Below, in pieces: positions 17,249 to 25,576 of a stretch of 64,000 nt of DNA (its first letter is position 1; each line of letters begins with the position of its first letter). Below the pieces are notes generated by a model. The model searched no databases. It was not told the origin of the DNA and was given only the letters and a program-made list of their open reading frames with translations. The stretch covers positions 1-64,000 of the forward strand of contig CAILAC010000008.1 of NCBI GenBank assembly GCA_903832055.1, written 5' to 3'. This DNA is from an uncultured Acidobacteriota bacterium. Its GTDB lineage: Bacteria; Acidobacteriota; Terriglobia; Terriglobales; Acidobacteriaceae. Position numbers and translations under genes: made by a program.

Positions 17249-18445
17249 TTAATTCAGCCGCTCGAAGATGCCCGCCGCGCCCATGCCGCCGCCCACGCAC
17301 ATGCTCACCAACCCATAGCGCACTTGCCGCCGCGCCATCTCTGCCAGGATTGAAGCGGTCAGCTTAGCCCCGGTACAACCCAGCGGATGCCCCAGCGCGA
17401 TCGCTCCCCCATTGACGTTAACCCTTTCAGAATCAATCCCCAGCGTCCGAATCACGGCCAGCGCCTGCGCAGCAAAAGCCTCATTCAACTCGACTAAACC
17501 AATCTCCTCCAGCGTCAGCCCGGCCAGTTTCAGTGCCTTTGGAATTGCAAAGATCGGCCCCGCACCCATTTCCTCTGGCAAACAGCCCACAGTGGCATAA
17601 GCGACGAGCCTTGCGATCGGCGTAACCCCAATCTCCTGAGCGCGTTGCGCCGACATCAGCACCACCGCTGCCGCTCCATCTGAGGTCTGCGAAGAGTTTC
17701 CGGCGGTCACAGAACCGTGCACTGAAAAGGCCGGCTTGAGCTTTGCCAGGGCGTCAAGCGAGGTGTCGGCGCGCGGCCCTTCGTCGGCCGAAATCACTGA
17801 TTCTTTGCGGCTTGACTCTCCAGGCTTCGCGCCAGCCACGTTATTTGCGACCGTTACATGCACAATCTCGCCGGCAAAGCGACCTGCCGCTTGAGCGCTC
17901 AGCGCCTTCTGATGGCTGGTAAAAGCAAAGGCATCCTGGTCTTCGCGGGAGATTTGGTAGTGCCGCGCGACACGCTCTGCCGTAAGTCCCATGGTAAGAA
18001 GAGCTTGCGGGTAATGCTCCGCCAACCACGGATTCGGGCTCGGCTTGCTGCCGCCCATCGGAATCAAGCTCATGGATTCAGCGCCGCCTGCGACTACAGC
18101 GCTAACCCGGCCAGATTCAACCTGATACGAGGCCTGGGCGACGGCTTCAAGCCCTGACGCACAAAGCCTGTTGACCGTAACTCCACCAATTGCAACCGGC
18201 AGCCCGGCACGCAGCACCACATTCCGGGCAATGTTCCACCCCTGTTCGGCCTCAGGCATGGCGCAGCCGATTACCAGGTCTTCAACATCTCTGGAATCAA
18301 GCGCCTGGACGCGGTCCAATGCGCCACGCACAGCAATCGCGGCGAGATCGTCGGGCCGCGTAGTTGCGAAGGCACCTTTTCCGGAGCGGCAAACGGGTGT
18401 TCTCACTGCACTGACGATGACTGCTTCAATTCGGGATGAGGACAT
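17249..18445 (-). CDS. Acetyl-CoA C-acyltransferase (thiolase, FadA-like)
   Basis: Thiolase of 398 residues that cleaves 3-ketoacyl-CoA in the last step of beta-oxidation. The nucleophilic Cys is in 'VNRLCASGLEAVAQ', the catalytic His in 'GGAIALGHPLGCTGAKL' and the second Cys in 'SMCVGGGMGAAGIFE'; all are present. The frame opens six residues upstream, but ATG 18445 is preceded by GGAG at 9 nt and gives the standard N-terminus 'MSSSRIEAVIVSAVRTPVCR'. It follows the multifunctional hydratase/dehydrogenase gene on the same strand with a small gene between, so the three probably form one operon. Confidence 0.94.
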   Translation of the reverse strand: MSSSRIEAVIVSAVRTPVCRSGKGAFATTRPDDLAAIAVRGALDRVQALDSRDVEDLVIGCAMPEAEQGWNIARNVVLRAGLPVAIGGVTVNRLCASGLEAVAQASYQVESGRVSAVVAGGAESMSLIPMGGSKPSPNPWLAEHYPQALLTMGLTAERVARHYQISREDQDAFAFTSHQKALSAQAAGRFAGEIVHVTVANNVAGAKPGESSRKESVISADEGPRADTSLDALAKLKPAFSVHGSVTAGNSSQTSDGAAAVVLMSAQRAQEIGVTPIARLVAYATVGCLPEEMGAGPIFAIPKALKLAGLTLEEIGLVELNEAFAAQALAVIRTLGIDSERVNVNGGAIALGHPLGCTGAKLTASILAEMARRQVRYGLVSMCVGGGMGAAGIFERLN

Positions 18446-18472
18446 GGTCTTGCACTCCTGCAATGGGCTAAG

Positions 18473-19105
18473 TTATTGCGTATCAACCATTTCCCACTCG
18501 CCATTACGGAACAGATGGAAGACTGTGCGTTGATCTATTTGGCTGTCAGCGACGCAATCATGATCCGGTGGAACTGGCCTGTGCGACATGCCTGCCTGGG
18601 CTTCATGGACCTGCTTGGGGCTAGCTGGATCGATGCCCCAATTGAATCCAAGAACCCCTGTCAAATCATGAGGTTGCAGCCGCTGAGTTGCCGGCTGCCT
18701 GGCCAGAACTGCAGGTTCGGCGGGGGAACCGCTGGCAAAGAAGACCAGCAGCGAAATCTGCCCCTGCGCTGAGCAAAGCACGGCCCAATCGTCCGAACCG
18801 GGCCTCTCAAAGCTGGCATGAATCACGTTTTCGGGCCGGCGGGCCTGATAGGTCTGTGGAATCAGGCATCCACGCGCCGTTAGGGCGTCGGCAATTGGCA
18901 CCGGTAAATCAGGAAAGGCGTTCACCGGCAAATTGCGAATGCGGTAGCTGATTGTGCGTCCGGCAAGGGCAACCTGACCAGTCTCAAGCAGATTTGAAGG
19001 AGCTGCATTCTGGCCAGACAAACACAATGGTTTGAGCGCAATAGCCACAAACATGACTGTGACGATTAGGATATGGCAGTTGCCCGGAAGTGGTCGAATC
19101 AGCAT
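18473..19105 (-). CDS. Hypothetical exported protein inside the beta-oxidation operon
   Basis: A 210-residue protein with an N-terminal hydrophobic segment ('ILIVTVMFVAIALKPLCL') resembling a signal peptide. The rest is soluble, with no recognised domain. The C-terminal end 'TVFHLFRNGEWEMVDTQ' looks like a small beta-structured tail. It starts 2 nt after the stop of the fadB-like gene and ends 27 nt before the thiolase start, so it is embedded in the operon. An exported protein between two cytoplasmic fatty-acid enzymes is unusual, and its role is unknown. Confidence 0.7.
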   Translation of the reverse strand: MLIRPLPGNCHILIVTVMFVAIALKPLCLSGQNAAPSNLLETGQVALAGRTISYRIRNLPVNAFPDLPVPIADALTARGCLIPQTYQARRPENVIHASFERPGSDDWAVLCSAQGQISLLVFFASGSPAEPAVLARQPATQRLQPHDLTGVLGFNWGIDPASPKQVHEAQAGMSHRPVPPDHDCVADSQIDQRTVFHLFRNGEWEMVDTQ

Positions 19106-19107
19106 TG

Positions 19108-21564
19108 CTAGTTCCTCAGGGGCTTGCCGGTTTTCAGGGTGTGGGCGATGCGCTCCTGGGTCTTGGGCTCGCCGCAGAGGGAGAGAAAGGCTTCGCGTTC
19201 GATATCAAGGAGGTACTGTTCGGAAACCAATGATCCGGGCGTTAACCTGCCGCCGCACAGGACGTAGGCTGCTTTGCGAGCGACTTTCTGGTCGTGTTCA
19301 GATGCGAATCCGGCCTCGCCCATAAGAAATATGCCTGTCTCAAGGGTGGGCAATACGGCCGAACCCGCGACGGCAAACTGAGTGCGAGGAACTGGAGGGA
19401 CGTAGCCCGACTCAGCCAGCAGCCGGGCAACGGCTTTCGCATCCAGCAGTTGGCGTTCGCGGTTGCGCGTCACCCTATCCTGCTGAGCGAGCAGCCCGAG
19501 GCTGGCAGCGTCTGCGGCAGAGGTGGAGACTTTGGCCATGGCAATGGTTTCGAGGGCCCGTTTGAGTGTTGCGCCGTATTCGCCGGACTGAGCAAATTTG
19601 GCCCCTGGATCGCGCGGCTCAGGTGGGGCAAAGGCCAATGCGGCATCGTGGGCGCGCAGTGCCATTTCTTTGGTGCCTCCGCCGCCAGGGATCAGGCCGA
19701 CTCCGGCCTCGACAAGTCCCATGTAAAGTTCAGCGTGAGGCCGGCGAACTGCGGCATGCAGGCTGATTTCCGCGCCGCCGCCCAGGCACAAGCCGTAAGG
19801 TGCGACGACAACGGGACGTGGGCAGAACTTGATGGCGGCGGTCATCTGCTGAAAGCTGCGGATGGCGTGGTTGACTTCGTCCCACTCGCCCTCTTGAATG
19901 CTGAGGAGCAGCTGCATCAGATTTGCGCCGACGGAGAAATTTTCAGCATCGCTGGTGATGACGAAACCCTGGAAGTCGCGGACGGATTCGCTGGCAGGAG
20001 CAAGAGAAGAACTGATTAGGCTGACAATATCGCCGCCAATCGCGGATTTGGGCGAGTGGAGTGAGAGGCAGGCAATACCATCTCCCAGATCGATGAGAGA
20101 GGCGCCAGGGTTTCTTCTGACGATGCCACGGCTTCCGTTGACGCTCGTTTTGAACGTGGTGACCCTGGCGTGACCGGGAATGGCAGCGACTGACTCTTGT
20201 TTGCCGGTCAAGGGGGAGAAGCAGGTGGAGCCGTCGGAAGAGTACCAGGAAGTATTGCCGGCGGCGAGCAGCGCCTCGACGCGGGGGCTGACGGGGATCC
20301 CATTTGCCTTGCTGCGCGATACCGAAGCGGGTACTCCAGCGGCGTCCCAGAGGGCGAAGGGGCCGAGTTCCCAGTTGAAGCCAGCGCAGATGGCGCGATC
20401 GATCGACGGGGCGTCGTCTGAGACTTCACCGATGCGGTCGGCGGCATAGTTCCATAGAAAGGTGAGCAGAGGCGTCAGGTATGCGGCGGCTTTGTCGGTC
20501 TTGGGGTCCCCGCTCAGCAGCAGTCGCAGGCGATCGGGAAGGGTTGCGGCGTTCTTGGCTATGTCGAGAGCCGGGATGCGGGCCTTGGCGACGGGGCGAT
20601 ACTCCAGGGTCTGGAGGTCGAGGGCGAGGCGCTCTTCCTGCCCTTCGGTGCCGCGTTGCTTTTTGTAGAAGCCCTGGCCGGTTTTGTCGCCAAGCCAGCG
20701 GCGTTCGACCATCTTCTGCAGAAGTGCGAGGGCGGGGTTGTCTGCGGCCTCTTTAAAGTTGCCTGCGACGTGGGCGAGGATGTCGATGCCCACCATGTCG
20801 GCCAGTCGGAAGGTGCCGGTGCGGGGCCAGCCGAGAGCCGTGCCTGTAAGCGCGTCGACTTCTTCAACGGTCAAGCCCTGCTGCTGCATGAGGTTGAGAG
20901 CAGCAAACATGTTGGCGACCCCGATGCGGTTGGCGATGAAGTTGGGCGTGTCATGGGCCTGGACAACCTGCTTGCCCAGAATGCGGTCAGCGAAGCTGGT
21001 GAAGGCTGCGACGATTTCGAGATCAGTTTCGGCGGTGGGAATGACTTCGAGCAGGCGCATGTAGCGCGGCGGGTTGAAGAAATGAGTCCCGAAAAAGCGC
21101 TTGCGGGCGGCCGTAGTGGGTGCATCTCCCAGACTTGCGGCGATGCTGGCGATGGGGAGGCCCGAGGTGTTTGTTGTCAGCAGTGCGGCGGGGGCGAGAT
21201 GAGGCAGGGCCTGAAGGAGCAGAGACTTCTTTACGGCGAGGTCTTCTGTGACGGCCTCGATGACCCAATCGCAGGTGGCGAGGCGGGGCAGGTCGTCTTC
21301 AAAGTTCCCGGAGCTGACAAGGCGGGAGGCCTCAGAAGCATAGAAGGCGGCGGGTTTGGATTTAAGCAGAGTTTCGATTGCCGCGGCAGCGAGTTGGTTG
21401 CGGGACTTTGCGCCCGCCGGCACGATGTCGAGGAGGAGGACCGGGATTCCGCATCCTGCAAGATGCGCGGCGATGCGCGAGCCCATGGTTCCTGCACCGA
21501 GGACAGCAGCACTGCGAATGATCAGGGGCGGGGCCGCCGGCGTGGGTGCGGATGCGATCGACAT
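19108..21564 (-). CDS. 3-hydroxyacyl-CoA dehydrogenase / enoyl-CoA hydratase (FadN type)
   Basis: The 818-residue protein has a NAD-binding 3-hydroxyacyl-CoA dehydrogenase domain at the N-terminus ('AVLGAGTMGSRIAAHLAGCG', residues about 18-210). The dehydrogenase C-domain follows (about 215-310; 'IANRIGVANMFAALNLM'), then a second partial dehydrogenase region. An enoyl-CoA hydratase domain occupies the C-terminal half ('YGLCLGGGAEISLHAA' oxyanion-hole region). This order, dehydrogenase before hydratase, is that of FadN/YusL, not E. coli FadB. It should carry out the hydration and oxidation steps of beta-oxidation, feeding the thiolase encoded two genes downstream. Confidence 0.92.
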   Translation of the reverse strand: MSIASAPTPAAPPLIIRSAAVLGAGTMGSRIAAHLAGCGIPVLLLDIVPAGAKSRNQLAAAAIETLLKSKPAAFYASEASRLVSSGNFEDDLPRLATCDWVIEAVTEDLAVKKSLLLQALPHLAPAALLTTNTSGLPIASIAASLGDAPTTAARKRFFGTHFFNPPRYMRLLEVIPTAETDLEIVAAFTSFADRILGKQVVQAHDTPNFIANRIGVANMFAALNLMQQQGLTVEEVDALTGTALGWPRTGTFRLADMVGIDILAHVAGNFKEAADNPALALLQKMVERRWLGDKTGQGFYKKQRGTEGQEERLALDLQTLEYRPVAKARIPALDIAKNAATLPDRLRLLLSGDPKTDKAAAYLTPLLTFLWNYAADRIGEVSDDAPSIDRAICAGFNWELGPFALWDAAGVPASVSRSKANGIPVSPRVEALLAAGNTSWYSSDGSTCFSPLTGKQESVAAIPGHARVTTFKTSVNGSRGIVRRNPGASLIDLGDGIACLSLHSPKSAIGGDIVSLISSSLAPASESVRDFQGFVITSDAENFSVGANLMQLLLSIQEGEWDEVNHAIRSFQQMTAAIKFCPRPVVVAPYGLCLGGGAEISLHAAVRRPHAELYMGLVEAGVGLIPGGGGTKEMALRAHDAALAFAPPEPRDPGAKFAQSGEYGATLKRALETIAMAKVSTSAADAASLGLLAQQDRVTRNRERQLLDAKAVARLLAESGYVPPVPRTQFAVAGSAVLPTLETGIFLMGEAGFASEHDQKVARKAAYVLCGGRLTPGSLVSEQYLLDIEREAFLSLCGEPKTQERIAHTLKTGKPLRN

Positions 21565-21752
21565 TGGGCCTTCCTTCTGCGCGTTCCGATTTTACCGGAT
21601 GGGTTTGGTGTCTCACATCTTTTGCTTGTGAAGCGGGTTTTGAGTGATCTGGATAGCAAGAGTGAGGGACCGGGGCGATTGACTCGGGGAGGCGGGCCGC
21701 TTAGCTTCTAAATGGATAGATGATTGGATTTGAAGCGTGTCAGGAGGAATGG

Positions 21753-22469
21753 ATGGGTGTGAACACGATTGAAGAAATGGTGGCGCTTGAGGCCAAGTTG
21801 CAATTGGAGACAGCGCGCCGCCTGATGGCCGAGGGCGTTACGATCTTCAAGCCAGAGACATGCGTAATTGAGGCCAGTGTGGAAGTTGGGCCCGATACGG
21901 TGATTGAGCCGTATGTACAGTTGCTGGGAAAGACCCGCATTGGTTCCAATTGCCAGATTCGCTCGTATACGGTGCTGGAGAATGCGACCGTGGCTGATTC
22001 GGTGCTGATTCGCCAGAACTGCGTGATAACGGATTCTGACATTGGGACCGGGGCAAAGATTGGTCCGTTTGCACATTTAAGGCCGGGCAGCGAGATTGGC
22101 GAGGATGCGCATGTGGGCAATTTTGTCGAGACCAAGAAGGCCCGGCTGGGCAAGGGCGCCAAAGCCAACCATCTAAGCTATCTGGGCGATGCGGAAGTGG
22201 GCGCCGGAAGCAACATCGGCGCCGGAGTGATTACCTGCAACTATGACGGCGTGAACAAGCATACGACCCGGATTGGCGAACGGGTTTTTGTCGGCAGCGA
22301 CTCGACGCTGGTGGCCCCGATTTCAATTGGCGACGGGGCTTATATCGGTGCCGGATCGTGCATCACCAAGGAGGTTCCGGCCGATGCTCTGGCAGTGGGA
22401 AGGAGCCGGCAGGTGACGAAGGAAGGATGGGCTGCAAGCAAGCGCGAAAGGCTGAAGAAGCAATCCTGA
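21753..22469 (+). CDS. Stand-alone GlmU-type N-acetyltransferase domain
   Basis: 238 residues corresponding only to the C-terminal half of GlmU. A linker helix '[20 protein letters not shown]' aligns with the junction of the two GlmU domains, followed by a left-handed beta-helix. Residues of the glucosamine-1-phosphate acetyltransferase site are visible: '[26 protein letters not shown]' with the catalytic His, '[11 protein letters not shown]', '[19 protein letters not shown]' and '[10 protein letters not shown]'. The N-terminal uridylyltransferase domain is absent, and the upstream DNA codes on the other strand. The start ATG 21753 has GGAGG five bases upstream. It may supply GlcNAc-1-phosphate, with the uridylyl transfer done by another protein. 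Confidence 0.9.
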   Translation: MGVNTIEEMVALEAKLQLETARRLMAEGVTIFKPETCVIEASVEVGPDTVIEPYVQLLGKTRIGSNCQIRSYTVLENATVADSVLIRQNCVITDSDIGTGAKIGPFAHLRPGSEIGEDAHVGNFVETKKARLGKGAKANHLSYLGDAEVGAGSNIGAGVITCNYDGVNKHTTRIGERVFVGSDSTLVAPISIGDGAYIGAGSCITKEVPADALAVGRSRQVTKEGWAASKRERLKKQS

Positions 22470-22629
22470 GCGGCATCTGGATTGGCACAGATGTTCAATT
22501 TAAGCGTGGAATCAAACTTCCGCCTCGTGAACGGGTGCTTGTTGATGTAGTACTAAAAACGCAGGTAAAACGCGCATCGACCCCAATGTGCGTAATAATG
22601 TCTGCATCGTTGGGATGACCGGAGGGCGC

Positions 22630-23715
22630 ATGGGGATATCAGCGAGGATTCTAATCGTAGACGACGAACCTCATGTGCGCTCCATGCTGGGAGCGACGCT
22701 TGACCGGCAAAATTATGTCACCGTGCAAGCGGGAAGCATTACAGAGGCCTCTGAGCTGATCGACCGGCAGCACTTTGACCTGGTGCTGACAGATATGGTC
22801 CTGCGGGATGGCAATGGAATCAGTTTGCTGGAGCATCTGCGCATTGACCAGCCACATACGCCAGTGGTGATGGTGACGGCAATTCAAGACATCGGTGTGG
22901 CAATCAGCGCGATGCGCAAAGGTGCCTATGATTACCTGCTCAAGCCCTTTGAGCGGGAACAGTTGCTGAATACCGTTCGAAGCGCATTGGAGCACCGCCA
23001 GACCTTGCGCGAGAACGAGAGCTATCAACAGAATCTGGAGCAGATTGTGCAGGCGCGAACGGAGTTGCTGCGTCAGGCAATCCTGGATCTGGAGCGCTCC
23101 TATGACATCACCCTTGAGGCGCTGGGCGACGCGCTGGATTTGAAAGATTCTGAGACCAAAGGGCACTCGAAGCGGGTTACGGCCTACACGATCGCGCTGG
23201 CACGGGCGATGGGCATTGGGTCAGACATGATCAAGGTGATAGCGCGCGGGGCTTTTTTGCACGACATCGGAAAAATGGCGATTCCAGATGCGATTTTGCG
23301 CAAGCCAGGCAAATTGACCCCAGCCGAGCAGGCAGAGATGCGGGAGCACTGCGCGCGAGGCTACAACATTTTGCGCAAAATCCCCTTTTTGCATGAGGCG
23401 GCAGAGATTGTGTATTCCCACCAGGAACACTATGACGGAAACGGCTACCCCCGGGGCTTGAGCGGCCATGCGATTCCCGTCGGCGCGAGGATCTTTTCGG
23501 TCGCAGATGCGTTGGACGCCATTACAAGCGACCGCCCATACCGCGGCGCAAAGAGCTTTGATGCGGCAAGGCTCGAGATTCTGCGATGTTCAGGTACGCA
23601 GTTCGATCCGGCTGTCGTGGAGGTGTTCCTGAAGATACCGAATGAGCTCTGGATTGAATTGAGGTCGGAGATCACCGGCCAGCGTGCTCCGATTGCCGCG
23701 ATGGAGACTGCTTGA
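22630..23715 (+). CDS. Response regulator with HD-GYP c-di-GMP phosphodiesterase domain
   Basis: 361 residues: a receiver domain (about 5-118; phospho-acceptor Asp in 'VLTDMVLRDGNG', acidic pocket 'IVDDEP', Lys in 'LLKPFE'), a coiled-coil linker, and an HD-GYP domain (about 165-345). The metal and c-di-GMP motifs are intact: 'HDIGKMAIPD', 'SHQEHYDGNGYPRGL' and 'VADALDAITSDRPYR'. It is RpfG-like and should degrade c-di-GMP on phosphorylation. ATG 22630 has GGAGG at normal spacing; the frame opens 14 codons earlier. The cognate histidine kinase is not adjacent. The next gene starts 26 nt downstream. Confidence 0.93.
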   Translation: MGISARILIVDDEPHVRSMLGATLDRQNYVTVQAGSITEASELIDRQHFDLVLTDMVLRDGNGISLLEHLRIDQPHTPVVMVTAIQDIGVAISAMRKGAYDYLLKPFEREQLLNTVRSALEHRQTLRENESYQQNLEQIVQARTELLRQAILDLERSYDITLEALGDALDLKDSETKGHSKRVTAYTIALARAMGIGSDMIKVIARGAFLHDIGKMAIPDAILRKPGKLTPAEQAEMREHCARGYNILRKIPFLHEAAEIVYSHQEHYDGNGYPRGLSGHAIPVGARIFSVADALDAITSDRPYRGAKSFDAARLEILRCSGTQFDPAVVEVFLKIPNELWIELRSEITGQRAPIAAMETA

Positions 23716-23741
23716 CCAGCCGCAGGGCACGAGAGCAAGAG

Positions 23742-24020
23742 ATGACAGTCTTATCACTAGCGAAGATTACAGAGGCTCTGGCTGAGGTACCCGGCTGGCA
23801 GATGCTGAATGGGGAGTTGGTGCGAGAGTTTTCGTTCACTGACTTTCGCGAAGCGATGAGCTTTGTGAATGCGGTGGCTCCGCTTGCCGAAGAGGCTGGC
23901 CACCATCCTGATATTGATATTCGCTATAACAAGGTGCGGCTTGCGCTGATCAGCCATGATGCCGGCGGCATCACCGAACTCGACTTTTCCCTGGCGCGGC
24001 ACGTAAGCAGGATGCTGTAG
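23742..24020 (+). CDS. 4a-hydroxytetrahydrobiopterin dehydratase (pterin dehydratase)
   Basis: Small enzyme of 92 residues that recycles 4a-carbinolamine pterin. The family motif is seen in 'EEAGHHPDIDIRYNKVRLALISHDAGG', containing the HHP active-site pair and the later conserved His. ATG 23742 gives a length close to the usual 95-100; the frame also opens at TTG 23712, overlapping the previous stop. No aromatic amino acid hydroxylase is in the window, so the second function of the family, or a role in the molybdenum or folate pathways, cannot be excluded. Confidence 0.92.
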   Translation: MTVLSLAKITEALAEVPGWQMLNGELVREFSFTDFREAMSFVNAVAPLAEEAGHHPDIDIRYNKVRLALISHDAGGITELDFSLARHVSRML

Positions 24021-24074
24021 CCGGCATCGGGAACGGCCATACTTCTGAGGAAATCTCGCCCTCAATAGCTGCTT

Positions 24075-24278
24075 TTAATCTTCCAAATTCTGGATATTTT
24101 CTGAATTTATGGGATTTTGGAGTTTTGTGATGGTTTTTCGATACCACCACGAAGCGGCCAATCCTCCGGCAATTGCCGAGGCTGCGGCGATGATTCCTAC
24201 CTTTAGAAGGCTGGACTGGCTCTCTGGTACAGGCGCGGCATCGATGTAAACGTCTTTTCTACTATCACTTGACATCAT
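24075..24278 (-). CDS. Small single-helix membrane protein
   Basis: This 67-residue protein has one hydrophobic segment ('LLKVGIIAAASAIAGGLAAS') followed by a positive patch 'WWYRKTITK' and a polar tail, giving a likely N-out/C-in anchor. A GAGGATC ribosome binding site lies just upstream of the paired ATG codons. No family is recognised. It is divergent from the putative RNA/terminator region and from the CYCXC gene. Confidence 0.6.
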   Translation of the reverse strand: MMSSDSRKDVYIDAAPVPESQSSLLKVGIIAAASAIAGGLAASWWYRKTITKLQNPINSENIQNLED

Positions 24279-24498
24279 GATCCTCGAAAACGGCTAGCTC
24301 AATTTCAAGTTTATCCAAATTCAGATGAGTGTGCACGAATGCGGAAGGACCTGTTTCATATTGACCTTGACCCGGCAAAATATTTTGAATTTAGTATTTG
24401 CATTCGCCGCAATCTATAGTAAGGTGTAGATATTGCTGCTGGAGTTGGTAGTGAGTCTCCCACCTTCAGCGACAAGTAAGTTGCGTCACTGGCCTCCC

Positions 24499-24534
24499 GG
24501 CACGAACAGAGAACCGTTCGTGCCGCCTTTTTTT
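24499..24534 (+). terminator. Strong Rho-independent terminator, possible end of a small RNA or attenuator
   Basis: GGCACGAAC (24499-24507) pairs perfectly with GTTCGTGCC (24516-24524), and seven T follow within three bases. No plus-strand protein gene ends here: the nearest, pterin dehydratase, stops 480 nt earlier with an opposing gene between. It therefore ends either an unannotated RNA from about 24400 or the leader of the CYCXC gene that starts 42 nt later. The presumed transcript can also pair AAGGTG (near 24421) with CACCTT (near 24462). Confidence 0.7.
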
Positions 24535-24575
24535 GTCTGGAAGATGACGTTAAAATAGGGGTAGCGAGGATCAAA

Positions 24576-25028
24576 ATGCGACGACTATTTTCACGCCGCT
24601 GGATAGCGGCACTGGCACTGGCGACAGCGACGGCGATGAGCTACGCACAATGGAGCAATCCGGCCGATGATGTTCCGGCGTACCACACGTCTGCACCGCT
24701 GAAGGTGAGTTCCCTGCCCGTGATGTTGAGCGGAGCCAAGTTGTCGGGCGAGAACTTCCGCTATCCCTGGCAGGTGCATGTGTACCAGCAGGCCGCGAAG
24801 GTTGGAAGCGTACTTTACCAGTTGCCCTGCAATTGCCGCTGTGACAAGGCATTGGGGCATACAAGTCTGCGTAGCTGCTTTGAGGGCCTGCATGGAACGG
24901 AGTGTTCGACCTGCGCCAAGGAAGGGTTCTTTGCTTACGAGCAGACCAAGCTGGGAAAGACGCCGGCGCAGATTCGGGCGGCGATTGCCCACCGCGATTA
25001 TGAGAAAATCGCGCTGGAACAGCAATAA
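24576..25028 (+). CDS. PCYCGC-motif (CYCXC family) exported protein
   Basis: 150 residues: a signal peptide ('RRWIAALALATATAMSYA'), a short linker, and the family domain with the cysteine cluster 'LPCNCRC' followed by 'HTSLRSCF' and 'TECSTCAKEGFFAYEQTK'. In the PCYCGC family the central residue of the first motif is variable, and some members carry selenocysteine; here the motif is PCNCRC with ordinary codons. These proteins are probably metal- or thiol-handling lipoproteins or periplasmic proteins, but no function is established. It is preceded by a strong terminator hairpin and followed by ssrA. Confidence 0.85.
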   Translation: MRRLFSRRWIAALALATATAMSYAQWSNPADDVPAYHTSAPLKVSSLPVMLSGAKLSGENFRYPWQVHVYQQAAKVGSVLYQLPCNCRCDKALGHTSLRSCFEGLHGTECSTCAKEGFFAYEQTKLGKTPAQIRAAIAHRDYEKIALEQQ

Positions 25029-25097
25029 GCGTACAATAAGGATTGCAGCACGACCTTCCGGGTCCGGCTGATGTTCACCCAAAGAAGTTGTACCGAT

Positions 25098-25446
25098 GGG
25101 GGCGTCACGGTTTCGACGGGATCGTAAGCGGCAGAGAGGCATGCCGGGGTGTGGGCACCCGTAATCGCTTACAAAAACACAATTGCCAACAACAATCTGG
25201 CACTTGCTGCTTAATTAAATAGGCAGCCGTCCTCCTCATCTTTGCCTGTGGGCTGAGAGCGGGCGTCGCACAGCAGGCTGGTTGTTCCCGCTCGGTCCGT
25301 GTGGGGATGACAAGATCATCGGACTAGTTTTCGCGGTTTCTTGTCTGTTCTGAGCTGCGGGAGCGAAATTTCTGAATAGACTACGCATGGAGTCTCTCGG
25401 CTGACCTCGATTTCGGACGCGGGTTCGACTCCCGCCGCCTCCACCA
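25098..25446 (+). ncRNA. ssrA: tmRNA (trans-translation)
   Basis: The 5' end GGGGGCG pairs with the 3' CGCCTCC before an encoded CCA, forming the tRNA-like acceptor. The T-arm 'GGGTTCGACTCCCG' is at the 3' end, and the conserved 5' block 'GTCACGGTTTCGACGGG' is present. The tag reading frame GCC AAC AAC AAT CTG GCA CTT GCT GCT TAA (25185-25214) encodes ANNNLALAA, a short tag ending in the LALAA degron. Pseudoknot-like segments follow. The RNA rescues stalled ribosomes together with SmpB. Confidence 0.97.
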
Positions 25447-25482
25447 TAAGTTTTCACCTGAGTTTGAGAGTCTACGCAAGAA

Positions 25483-25510
25483 AAGCCCGCTGAGTCAGCC
25501 GGCTTTTTTT
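25483..25510 (+). terminator. Rho-independent terminator after ssrA
   Basis: AAGCC-C-GCTG pairs with CAGC-C-GGCTT around an AGT loop, with one C/C mismatch, followed by a run of T. It begins 37 nt after the tmRNA CCA end. Confidence 0.8.
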
Positions 25511-25576
25511 GCGTTGGCCCTCAGCCTGGCTTCCGTCCAACGGGTTTGATGCGGCAAGTATCGATGATTGAAGCGG

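Noticed and set aside
24811-24910. Selenocysteine in the CYCXC protein
   Set aside because: Some family members use UGA here, but the motif reads PCNCRC with ordinary codons and no in-frame UGA.
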